In this document: positions 1-5,931 of the stretch, one piece after another
How the letters are laid out: every line of letters begins with the position of its first letter
Position numbering within the stretch: the stretch's first letter is position 1
Assembly: GCA_029933295.1 (NCBI GenBank)
Contig: JAOZOL010000095.1
Coordinates: 2,452 to 8,509 of the forward strand
Direction: 5' to 3'
DNA from: Desulfobacterales bacterium
Lineage (GTDB): Bacteria; Desulfobacterota; Desulfobacteria; Desulfobacterales; Desulfosalsimonadaceae
DNA length: 6,058 nt
Made by a program: the position numbers and the translations under genes
Notes under the pieces: model-generated
The model's input: the letters and a program-made list of their open reading frames with translations, nothing else
What the model was told of the DNA's origin: nothing
The model's database searches: none

Positions 1-450
1 CCAGGCGGTGCGGGTCACTGCTTCATGCAGGGCCTGGTTGACACTTTCAGGTCCGTCCCCGCCGCCGCTGGCTTTAAATTTCATCAGGTTTGAATAAACG
101 GCGTCAAGGTCATCAGAAAGCGGTGTGAAAGTAGTGATATATTGATCACCGCGATCACGATAACCGACCAGTCCCATCCGGATATCTGGGGCTGGATCGC
201 CTGATGACAGCGTATTTGCAATGGACCAGATTTTTTCCTTGGCAGCCGCAATCAACCCGCCCATGCTGCCGGTGGTATCTAAGACAAACATGACCTCAAC
301 CGCCGGGCGCTCTGATTGGATGATGGATGCGGTTTCACTGGATGCAAATGCAACGGAAACAGATGCCGTAAAAAACAGCATCAGTATCAATGAGAATGAG
401 AATATTTTTTGGGGAATAGATATTTTTCTTGAAGTTTTTTTTGCTTTCAT
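1..450 (-). CDS. Secreted VWA-domain protein, C-terminus cut off by window edge
   Basis: This is the first 150 codons of a gene that continues beyond base 1. The ATG at 450-448 follows a strong AAAGGAGA ribosome binding site. Residues 1-36 form a typical Sec signal peptide: a basic N-terminus (KAKK, SRK), a hydrophobic core at about 16-35, and AFA before a likely cleavage after residue 36. The mature protein should therefore be periplasmic or secreted. The VWA domain begins at about residue 50. Its first metal-binding loop is DTTGSMGG (D58, T60, S62), a variant of DxSxS with Thr in the second position. GYRDRGD (96-102) and GGGDGPES (129-136) follow; I recall these from a VWA subgroup that includes the VWA domain of alpha-kinase-type proteins. 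VWA domains usually bind proteins through a divalent metal, and the partner here is unknown. It is the last visible gene of the minus-strand operon, 32 nt after the membrane-protein gene. It differs clearly from the other VWA protein in the window, so it is not a simple duplicate. Domains beyond the edge cannot be seen. Confidence 0.9.
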   Translation of the reverse strand, partial: MKAKKTSRKISIPQKIFSFSLILMLFFTASVSVAFASSETASIIQSERPAVEVMFVLDTTGSMGGLIAAAKEKIWSIANTLSSGDPAPDIRMGLVGYRDRGDQYITTFTPLSDDLDAVYSNLMKFKASGGGDGPESVNQALHEAVTRTAW

Positions 451-482
451 TTTTTTATCTCCTTTAAGTTAACAGCATTGGT

Positions 483-1028
483 TTAATCTCTGAGTATCCC
501 TTCGGCCCTCATCCTGGCCTGTTCAAATAAATCAAGCGGTGGCGCGACAGCATCTTCTTCCATGTCCGTCATGACCGTAAAATATAGTGACTGGATCAGA
601 AAGAACATCCAGATCCCCAATGCCCAGGTCAGTGTTGAATGCGGGTTGAAACAGGCAACCAAAGCACCGCCGCCGATGGAAAAAAGTATTTCAACACCGA
701 GTGATCTGGCAAAGGCGTTTTGAAAGCAAATTCCGCTTCGAATCCAGCTGAGCATGCCCAGCGAGAGCAGTAAAAATGCCGGGGCTGAAGTTTGGCAGAA
801 CACAAAGAGAAAAAGAAAAAGCAGGGGAAAAAGTACGGATATTCTCCGTTTGTTTCCCCATGATGCGAGTATCAACGAATATGCCGCAAGAATGGCAAAT
901 AGGGCCAGGCGGAAGAAAAGGGGCCGGAAAAACGTGATTTCGAAAAACATGTTAATCGGTATAAATATCAGAGAGCAGATCAGTCCGAAAAAAATGGTAG
1001 TCCGTATGGGGCGTTGTGAGGCCGTCAT
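483..1028 (-). CDS. Polytopic inner-membrane protein of unknown function in the pspA-like operon
   Basis: This 181-aa hydrophobic protein is one I do not recognise as a named family. Hydrophobic stretches at about residues 10-28, 34-56, 64-78, 82-96, 111-128 and 133-152 suggest six membrane helices. The basic segments at the N-terminus (SQRPIR), after helix 2 (NKRR) and after helix 4 (WIRSG to NAFAR) predict that both ends are cytoplasmic. The C-terminal tail is acidic, then helical: MEEDA, PPLDLFEQARMRAEGIL. It would project into the cytoplasm, where the PspA-like protein should be. I place the start at the ATG at 1028. The frame also has a GTG at 1037, but that codon abuts the AGGGAGGT ribosome binding site with no spacing, whereas the ATG is 7 nt away. 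The gene starts 1 nt after the stop of the pspA-like gene and its ribosome binding site lies inside that gene, so translation is probably coupled. It is not PspB or PspC by length or topology. A partner or anchor of the PspA-like protein is an inference from position only. Confidence 0.88.
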   Translation of the reverse strand: MTASQRPIRTTIFFGLICSLIFIPINMFFEITFFRPLFFRLALFAILAAYSLILASWGNKRRISVLFPLLFLFLFVFCQTSAPAFLLLSLGMLSWIRSGICFQNAFARSLGVEILFSIGGGALVACFNPHSTLTWALGIWMFFLIQSLYFTVMTDMEEDAVAPPLDLFEQARMRAEGILRD

Positions 1029-1029
1029 T

Positions 1030-1584
1030 TTAAGCACCTCCCTTCATAACTTCTTTGCGTTTTATCAATTCCAGTTCCACCTCTTCATCGGATAACGTAT
1101 TGCAGGAGCTGAGAGGGATTATTTTTGATACGGTATCTTCCCAGCGTTTGTGTTCCGATTGTTGAAAATAGGTTTCCGAGCGCAGCTGAAGTTCGGCATG
1201 CTGGTGCTTTTGGGTCTTGAGCTGTTCATTTAAAGATGCGATCCGCCTTTCAATCGTTTTGCCATGCTGGTTTATGGCATCCAGGTGCTGTTCGATGGTT
1301 TTGAGCTTTTTAATCAATAGGCGGGCGATATCGTCTTTTTCTTTTTCAATGGCAGTATTAAGATCGCCTTCGAGTTTCTCCTGTTCCCGGCAAAATTGTT
1401 GCCGGTCATGCCGGGTCTGATCAAAGGCCGCTTTTACCTTATTTAATTCCGCCTGCTTTCGAGCCAGGGATTCCTCCATTTCCCGGAGGCACTGCTTTAG
1501 CATCAGGCCCTTATCTTCGAGTTGGTCCATTACCCCGTGCATGTCCGCCTTGCAAAGTCGTGTAAATCGCGTCATGATACCCAT
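1030..1584 (-). CDS. PspA/IM30-family protein, compact form
   Basis: This 184-aa protein is charged, has no signal peptide or membrane helix, and is predicted to be helical and coiled-coil over most of its length (about 24-145). The N-terminus MGIMTRFTRL followed by LEDKGLMLKQ and REMEESL matches by eye the opening of E. coli PspA (MGIFSRF, then AEDPQKL, then QEMEDTL). EKEKDDIARLLI at about 80-91 matches the PspA KEREDLARAALI segment. PspA proteins bind stressed inner membranes through an N-terminal amphipathic helix, oligomerise into ESCRT-III-like assemblies and limit proton leakage. E. coli PspA has about 222 residues, so this one is shorter. The coiled-coil hairpin seems to be followed by a reduced region (KRWEDTVSKIIPLSSCN) and a short acidic helix (SDEEVELELIKRK). 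I chose the second of two adjacent ATGs (1584): it is 5 nt from AGGAGG, against 2 nt for the first, and gives the family's usual MGI start. The gene lies 29 nt after the large VWA gene. No pspF, pspB or pspC homologue is visible in the window. Confidence 0.88.
   Translation of the reverse strand: MGIMTRFTRLCKADMHGVMDQLEDKGLMLKQCLREMEESLARKQAELNKVKAAFDQTRHDRQQFCREQEKLEGDLNTAIEKEKDDIARLLIKKLKTIEQHLDAINQHGKTIERRIASLNEQLKTQKHQHAELQLRSETYFQQSEHKRWEDTVSKIIPLSSCNTLSDEEVELELIKRKEVMKGGA
1036..1043 (-). promoter_or_regulatory. Ribosome binding site that decides the membrane-protein start
   Basis: AGGGAGGT lies inside the last codons of the pspA-like gene and is 7 nt before the ATG at 1028. The in-frame GTG at 1037 overlaps it and so cannot be the start. 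With only 1 nt between the upstream stop and this ATG, terminating ribosomes can reinitiate, which would tie the amounts of the two proteins together. Confidence 0.75.
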
Positions 1585-1589
1585 CATAT

Positions 1590-1596
1590 CCTCCTT
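1590..1596 (-). promoter_or_regulatory. Ribosome binding site that decides the pspA-like start
   Basis: AAGGAGG precedes two adjacent ATG codons. The one at 1587 is only 2 nt from the motif and the one at 1584 is 5 nt away. The second gives the MGI N-terminus usual in PspA proteins and is preferred. Confidence 0.7.
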
Positions 1597-1613
1597 TTTA
1601 ATTGTTTAGTTAT

Positions 1614-3038
1614 TTAACGTCGTCCGCTGTAACCTTCATACTGAAGTGCTTTTGCGTTTTTTTTCTGTTTTTCTTGAACTTCGCTTTCCCTGCCGGAAAA
1701 TGTGTCGGCCACTGTGTCGCGAAGATCCATCAGATCTTTTTCAAGGTTGCCGGCAACCGCTTCTGATTGAACCTGCGCGTTGATGGTTTGCTGGGTGGAA
1801 CGGTAATTTTCAATCCGTTTCATGGCTTGTTTTTTGCGGCCGGTTTTAATATCTTCGGCGACTTCTTCTCGCAAGCGATTGAAGTCTTCCTGAATTACCT
1901 TATGTTCCCATGTGTCTTTATCAATGGACGCCATGGCCGTTTTTGGATCCGAGACACATGCCAGTGTAAAAGGTGTTGTGAATTTTACGGTATAGGGGGT
2001 GTCATTAAATCGGTAAGCCAGATCAATCCCGGATATTTTGAATGTTTTTTCCCGGCCGGTGGGAATTTTTAAATTTAAAAACAGCTTTCTGGTTTCACCG
2101 GATTGGAGATCTTTTGGAAAAAAAATTGCCATGTTGTTTTTGTGGAAAATGGGATGCCCGCCGGCATCAATCAGTTTAATGCCGTTTTTTTCAGGTATGC
2201 GAATTTTTACCGAAGAGGCTGCAATAGTGCTTGCGCAGTGAAGTTCTTTTTGCAATACGGCCGCAAACGCAGATGGGTTTTCCAGATAATAGTAAGTGCC
2301 GGTTCCCCTGTCGGCAATGGCCGTCATTAATTGTTCGTTGAAATCAAGTCCTAATCCCACGGTGGTTATGGAAAAATCCTTCTCAGCAGCAACGGACGCC
2401 ATGTTTCCTAATGCGTTCGGATCGATAATTCCCTGATTGGCAAGACCATCGGAGATCAGGATTACCTTGCCTATATTCCCGGTCTTATCAGACGCAGTCA
2501 GGATGTTGATTCCTTCCGCAAGTCCATGCCCGATATTTGTCCCGCCATTGGCTGAGATCCTGGAAATTACAGCACGCAATCTCTCCCGGGCGGAGGGCGT
2601 GACATACACCAAGTCCGAAAGTCTGATTGCGGTATTGGAATAGGTAATCAGGGCAAACCGGTCGGAAGGTGACAGGCCGGATATCAGGTTCAATGCCGCT
2701 TTTTTGGCGTCATCTAATTTTTTACCATTCATGGAACCGCTGCGATCCAGCACAATTACCAGATCCACATGCTGAGAAGTTTCTGTATTTTCTGAAATGC
2801 CGGTGTTTTTGATATCATCGGTATTGATGGTCAGGGCAAGTGAAACCATGCCGTCACTGCCGGCGTAAATCTTATCCTGGGTCAAAAACCCGGAAAGGGT
2901 CACAATGCCTTTTTTGTTGATTGACCGGGGTGTCGGGGATGCGGACGAATTGGTTTTACCGGCATATGCCATGGCAAAGCAGGTTGTGGCGATTAAACAT
3001 CCCACAAGGATAAATTGTTTGATGCGATTTTTTCTCAT
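1614..3038 (-). CDS. Secreted VWA-domain protein with complete MIDAS motif
   Basis: This 474-aa protein is the first gene of the minus-strand operon. Its ATG sits 5 nt after AAAGGAGG. Residues 1-26 are a signal peptide (basic RKNRIK, hydrophobic core, AYA before cleavage at 26/27), so the product should act outside the cytoplasm. A beta-rich segment (about 43-72) precedes the VWA domain at about 90-265. All three MIDAS elements are present: D98-R-S100-G-S102, T167 in NGGTNIGHGL, and D197 in ISDGLANQG. The domain therefore should bind a divalent metal and a protein ligand. A second beta-rich segment (about 272-362) looks like the accessory domain that follows the VWA domain in the YfbK/inter-alpha-trypsin-inhibitor-like group. 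A helical, charged C-terminal tail (375-474, with REEVAEDIK and QEKQKKNAKALQYEGY) ends in GRR. No C-terminal anchor is visible. The general layout is common in bacterial secreted VWA proteins and the exact substrate is unknown. Leading an operon with a PspA-like gene, and facing a two-component system, suggests a role at the envelope (inference). Confidence 0.93.
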   Translation of the reverse strand: MRKNRIKQFILVGCLIATTCFAMAYAGKTNSSASPTPRSINKKGIVTLSGFLTQDKIYAGSDGMVSLALTINTDDIKNTGISENTETSQHVDLVIVLDRSGSMNGKKLDDAKKAALNLISGLSPSDRFALITYSNTAIRLSDLVYVTPSARERLRAVISRISANGGTNIGHGLAEGINILTASDKTGNIGKVILISDGLANQGIIDPNALGNMASVAAEKDFSITTVGLGLDFNEQLMTAIADRGTGTYYYLENPSAFAAVLQKELHCASTIAASSVKIRIPEKNGIKLIDAGGHPIFHKNNMAIFFPKDLQSGETRKLFLNLKIPTGREKTFKISGIDLAYRFNDTPYTVKFTTPFTLACVSDPKTAMASIDKDTWEHKVIQEDFNRLREEVAEDIKTGRKKQAMKRIENYRSTQQTINAQVQSEAVAGNLEKDLMDLRDTVADTFSGRESEVQEKQKKNAKALQYEGYSGRR

Positions 3039-3083
3039 TGGGGCCTCCTTTTGTGGTTTTTAAAAAAGTTGTGAATTAAACCT

Positions 3084-3108
3084 GGCTGTATTCTAACCGG
3101 CTGGAATC
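3084..3108. repeat. Imperfect 10-bp direct repeat over the minus-strand promoter
   Basis: GGCTGTATTC (3084-3093) and GGCTGGAATC (3099-3108) match at 8 of 10 positions and are spaced 15 bp start to start. A further GGCTG core lies at 3140-3144. The pair overlaps the predicted -10 and spacer of the minus-strand promoter. OmpR-family regulators usually bind tandem direct repeats, so this is a candidate operator. The usual spacing is nearer 10-11 bp, which weakens the case. Confidence 0.25.
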
Positions 3109-3117
3109 AGAATTCAA
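3090..3117 (-). promoter_or_regulatory. Candidate sigma70-type promoter for the VWA/pspA-like operon
   Basis: On the minus strand, TTGAAT (3117-3112) and TAGAAT (3095-3090) are separated by 16 bp. They match the sigma70 -35 and -10 consensus at 4 of 6 and 5 of 6 positions. Transcription would begin near 3083 and leave a leader of about 45 nt before the ATG at 3038. No sigma54-type GG-N10-GC element was found here, unlike the E. coli pspA promoter. Confidence 0.45.
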
Positions 3118-3188
3118 TTCAAAGAAATGCAAAACAATGGGCTGTTTTTTTTACATAAGTTTTTCTTTTATCCGTAAGCAAAATCGCA

Positions 3189-3194
3189 TAGAAT
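3189..3194 (+). promoter_or_regulatory. Candidate -10 element for the response regulator/kinase operon
   Basis: TAGAAT differs from the TATAAT consensus at one position and lies 37 bp before the response-regulator ATG. No good -35 hexamer sits 16-18 bp upstream; the stretch there is T-rich (TTTTAT at 3166-3171). If the element is real, the promoter may need an activator, which could be the regulator itself (inference). It is a weak single-element call in A/T-rich DNA. Confidence 0.25.
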
Positions 3195-3231
3195 AGATTT
3201 CAATTTTTGATGAACCATCCGGAGAGAAAAA

Positions 3232-3930
3232 ATGAATCAAAAAAAAGCCCGTATATTAATTGTGGAGGATGATCCGGCGATTTTAACCGGACTACTGGAT
3301 GTGTTGGTTTTCAACGGTTATGAGTCCGAAGGGGCTGAAGATGGCGGGAAAGGGCTCAAAACGGCCCTGGCAGGCAGATACGACCTCATCCTTTTAGATG
3401 TGATGCTGCCCACTCTTGATGGTTTTTCCATATGCCGGGAAATCCGTAAACAGAAACCGGATCAGCCGGTCATCATGCTGACAGCCAAGGGGGCTGAAAA
3501 TGATATTGTTACCGGATTTAAGGCAGGTGCCGACGATTATATCAGCAAGCCGTTCTCCCTTCGGGAACTGATGGTGCGTATTGAAGCAGTGTTAAGACGT
3601 TTTGGGAAAAATCTTGGCGATGAGCAAATAACCCTCGGACCGATTTTTTTTGACGGTAAAACATTAACCGCGGTCTGTGCGGAGAAAACAATCGAACTGA
3701 CCCGGCGGGAAATGGATATTATTGTCTATCTATACCGCAACAACAGCCGGATCATATCGAAAAAAGAACTTTTGTTAAACGTCTGGCAATATCGGGATGC
3801 GGACATTGAAACACGGACCGTGGATATCCATATCCAGAAACTCAGAAAAAAGATCGCTTATTTAATCGGCGAAACCCCGTTTCTTCTCACCATTCGGGGG
3901 GCAGGATATCGGCTGGAGCAAGGACAGTGA
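3232..3930 (+). CDS. OmpR/PhoB-family response regulator
   Basis: This 232-aa protein is a DNA-binding response regulator of full family length. The receiver domain occupies about residues 6-120. It has the acidic pair E12/D13/D14 in VEDDP, the phosphoacceptor D56 in LILLDVMLP, T84 in IMLTAKG, and K106 in YISKPFSL, so every residue needed for phosphorylation is present. A short linker leads to the winged-helix effector domain (about 128-230). Recognisable elements there are ELTRREMDII, ISKKELLLNVW, the recognition-helix region ETRTVDIHIQKLRKKI and the wing IRGAGYRLE. The ATG is 7 nt after GGAG. The stop overlaps the start of the histidine kinase gene by 4 nt, so the two are cotranscribed and are surely a cognate pair. 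The gene is divergent from the VWA/pspA-like operon, which makes that operon the most likely target, together with its own promoter. The target assignment is inferred from layout. The family assignment is clear from the sequence. Confidence 0.97.
   Translation: MNQKKARILIVEDDPAILTGLLDVLVFNGYESEGAEDGGKGLKTALAGRYDLILLDVMLPTLDGFSICREIRKQKPDQPVIMLTAKGAENDIVTGFKAGADDYISKPFSLRELMVRIEAVLRRFGKNLGDEQITLGPIFFDGKTLTAVCAEKTIELTRREMDIIVYLYRNNSRIISKKELLLNVWQYRDADIETRTVDIHIQKLRKKIAYLIGETPFLLTIRGAGYRLEQGQ
3915..3926 (+). promoter_or_regulatory. Ribosome binding site for the GTG-started histidine kinase
   Basis: GGAG (3915-3918) lies 8 nt before the GTG at 3927 and AAGGA (3920-3924) lies 2 nt before it, both within the end of the response-regulator gene. 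The first has the better spacing. Together with the GTGA overlap this supports the GTG start, which also gives a basic N-terminus directly ahead of membrane helix 1. Confidence 0.6.
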
Positions 3931-5930
3931 AACGGCTTAGAATTTTACTCATCATTTTCTGTGTTTTTCTTTCAATCCCGTTGGGGTATTTTATCCTTCG
4001 GACTCACCAAAGCCTTGAGCAGGAAGAAATGGCGGAGCTGCGGTATTTTGCGGACACACTTTTTTTTGAGATGGAAAAAGAGCTGGCCGATTTTATCGAA
4101 AAAGAAGAAGGTAGAGATATTGATGACTATACGGATGTTTCCGAAATTTCAACAATACCGAAAGAAAGCTATATTTTTGGATATTTTCAAAACAATCCGG
4201 ACGGTTCGTTTCAAACCCCCATGGCCATTAAAGACATGGATTTAAAACAGGCCGGTAAAAAGGGGGATATCGCAAAAATCGATAAGGTGGTCCGGGAGCT
4301 TGAAGCGGACAACCGGATTTTTAATACAAAACGGACTGAGACTCCGCATCGGATTGAAGTCAGCCCGCCGGAAAAGATCATTCCGGAAACAAAAAAAGAC
4401 GCTGTTTTTGCGGGAAAATATCTGGATTTGTCCCGGTCAAAAAAGCAGAAAGCCTTTCTCGGTCAGGAGAAAACACGGGTTGCAGAGATTCCCGCCCGAC
4501 AGGTTATAAATCTGGCAAAACAGGAGCATAGACCGGCGGAATCTGAACGATGGGAAAGTCCGGCACCGGCCGCAGAATCTATTTCACGGGATGGCCCAAA
4601 GGTGGGGGTTGATCCGGCTTACGATGCTCAGAAGCGTTCAGATATAAAATCATCAGACAGCCTTTCAGGCGTTGACGAAGATAATGAGTTGGCAGACATT
4701 TTTTCGCGCCGGGCATCCGGGGATAAGCTTGGGGATAAGCGCGGGGATAAAATGCCGTCGCAGCCGAATCAAAAGGATTTCAATGATGCCACATTCAGAG
4801 TTGAAGTCGACCCCATGCAGTCTGTTTTTATATCAGATAACAAGGTCGTCCTGTTCCGCCGGATTGTCATTGGCAATCAGGTTTATCGCCAGGGGGTCGT
4901 GATTTTTGCAAAAGGATTTTTATCGCACCTGGCAACATCTTATTTTGAAAATCAACCCATGGCAAAATTCACGCGCCTGTATTTGTCAATATTTGATCAG
5001 GGTAAAGATCAAACAATTATTCAAACAGGGGCAGGGGCTGAGAATCCGAAATTCTCCTTAAGCCGGACATTTCCCCGGCCCTTTTCATTTTTAACTGCAA
5101 CGCTTGCCTGTGAGCGGATTCCGCAATCAGACGGCAGAAAAACACTCACTATCATGATGACTGTCATGGGAATGGTCATTCTCATGGGGCTTTTTGCCAT
5201 TTATCAGAGTGCCCGATCCATTGTCGCCATGTCCGAACGGCGCACAGGGTTCGTGTCATCGGTTACCCACGAGTTGAAAACGCCGTTGACAAATATCCGC
5301 ATGTACGTTGAAATGCTGGAACAGGGCATTGCGCCAAACCCGGAGCGGGAGCAGGATTATTTCAAAATTCTCGGCTCAGAAAGCACCCGCCTTTCCCGCC
5401 TGATTAATAATGTCTTGGAATTTTCCAAGCTGGAGAAAAAAAACCGCCAACTGGACCTTTTGGCCGGAACCTGTGAAGATGTGATTGAAGAAGTCAAAGG
5501 CATCATGGAAGAAAAAATCAGGCAGGAAGGGTTTGACTTTAATGTAGCAAAAAAAGATGTCCGTCCCTTTATGTATGACCGGGACGTAATGGTGCAGGTG
5601 TTGATTAACCTGATTGAAAACAGCATTAAATTCGGTAAAGAAGAACTGGAAAAGACAATTTCTCTGTCCCTTGAACCGGAAGGCGACCGTATGAGGATCA
5701 GCCTGGCCGACACGGGCCCGGGCATTCCCCAAAAAGCCTTAAAAAAAGTATTTGAAGATTTTTACCGGGTGGATAATGAACTTACCCGATCCACCGGCGG
5801 GACCGGCATCGGTCTGGCCTTGGTAAATAAGTTTGTCAAGGCCATGGGCGGAAAAGTAATGGCGAAAAACAACGCCGGTCCCGGCTGCACAATTACGATT
5901 TTTCTGCCACTTTACAAGACGGTGTCGTAA
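3927..5930 (+). CDS. Membrane sensor histidine kinase with long split extracytoplasmic region
   Basis: This 667-aa kinase starts at GTG 3927, overlapping the regulator's stop as GTGA; GGAG lies 8 nt upstream. Membrane helix 1 spans about residues 5-24 and helix 2 about 406-426. Between them lie some 380 extracytoplasmic residues. A folded-looking first part (28-100, including SYIFGYFQNNPDGSF) and a second part (289-396, including FRVEVDP, VVLFRRIVI and FTRLYLSIF) are separated by about 185 charged, Pro/Lys/Glu-rich residues that look disordered. Helix 2 runs almost directly into the kinase core (SIVAMSERRTGFVSSVTHEL), leaving no room for a HAMP domain. H448 in THELKTPL is the phosphorylated histidine. 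The ATPase has an N box (NLIENSIKFG, N561 and N565), a G1 box (DTGPGI, D595), an F box (F609 and F612) and a G2 box (GGTGIGLAL, 624-632), so it should be active. The partner is surely the adjacent OmpR-type regulator. The stimulus is unknown; envelope or membrane stress is suggested only by the divergent pspA-like operon. Confidence 0.96.
   Translation: MKRLRILLIIFCVFLSIPLGYFILRTHQSLEQEEMAELRYFADTLFFEMEKELADFIEKEEGRDIDDYTDVSEISTIPKESYIFGYFQNNPDGSFQTPMAIKDMDLKQAGKKGDIAKIDKVVRELEADNRIFNTKRTETPHRIEVSPPEKIIPETKKDAVFAGKYLDLSRSKKQKAFLGQEKTRVAEIPARQVINLAKQEHRPAESERWESPAPAAESISRDGPKVGVDPAYDAQKRSDIKSSDSLSGVDEDNELADIFSRRASGDKLGDKRGDKMPSQPNQKDFNDATFRVEVDPMQSVFISDNKVVLFRRIVIGNQVYRQGVVIFAKGFLSHLATSYFENQPMAKFTRLYLSIFDQGKDQTIIQTGAGAENPKFSLSRTFPRPFSFLTATLACERIPQSDGRKTLTIMMTVMGMVILMGLFAIYQSARSIVAMSERRTGFVSSVTHELKTPLTNIRMYVEMLEQGIAPNPEREQDYFKILGSESTRLSRLINNVLEFSKLEKKNRQLDLLAGTCEDVIEEVKGIMEEKIRQEGFDFNVAKKDVRPFMYDRDVMVQVLINLIENSIKFGKEELEKTISLSLEPEGDRMRISLADTGPGIPQKALKKVFEDFYRVDNELTRSTGGTGIGLALVNKFVKAMGGKVMAKNNAGPGCTITIFLPLYKTVS
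4719..4754 (+). repeat. Three-copy 12-bp tandem repeat inside the kinase gene
   Basis: Three consecutive 12-bp units begin GGGGATAA (GGGGATAAGCTT, GGGGATAAGCGC, GGGGATAAAATG). They are in frame and encode GDKL, GDKR and GDKM (residues 265-276) within the charged, low-complexity extracytoplasmic insert. The DNA units match beyond what the repeated amino acids require (GGG GAT in each), which indicates recent tandem duplication. Gain or loss of a unit would keep the reading frame. Confidence 0.85.
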
Positions 5931-5931
5931 T

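Noticed and set aside
754..1095. A 113-codon open frame on the plus strand
   Set aside because: It lies opposite the membrane-protein gene and the end of the pspA-like gene. Its translation is rich in Arg/Lys as expected for the complement of a hydrophobic gene, and it has no family features.
2997..3038. Lipoprotein signal (LVGC at residues 11-14) in the 474-aa VWA protein
   Set aside because: The hydrophobic core before the Cys is only about five residues, and the hydrophobic stretch continues well past it to AYA at 24-26. An ordinary signal peptide fits better.
3103..3116. Short inverted repeat GAAT-CAGA-ATTC near the minus promoter
   Set aside because: Only four paired bases that do not extend, in A/T-rich DNA. 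This is too short to call an operator or hairpin.
3039..3231. A sigma54-type promoter, as at E. coli pspA
   Set aside because: I looked for GG-N10-GC with TGGCAC/TTGC-like halves on both strands. A TTTTGCAT on the minus strand near 3125 lacks a GG at the right distance, so none is supported.
3210..3272. An ATG at 3210 upstream of the response regulator
   Set aside because: It is out of frame with the regulator, has no ribosome binding site and gives only a short peptide. The ATG at 3232 with GGAG 7 nt upstream is the clear start.
5357..5732. Two long open frames on the minus strand within the kinase region
   Set aside because: They are antisense to the highly conserved HisKA/HATPase_c core and show no recognisable motifs.
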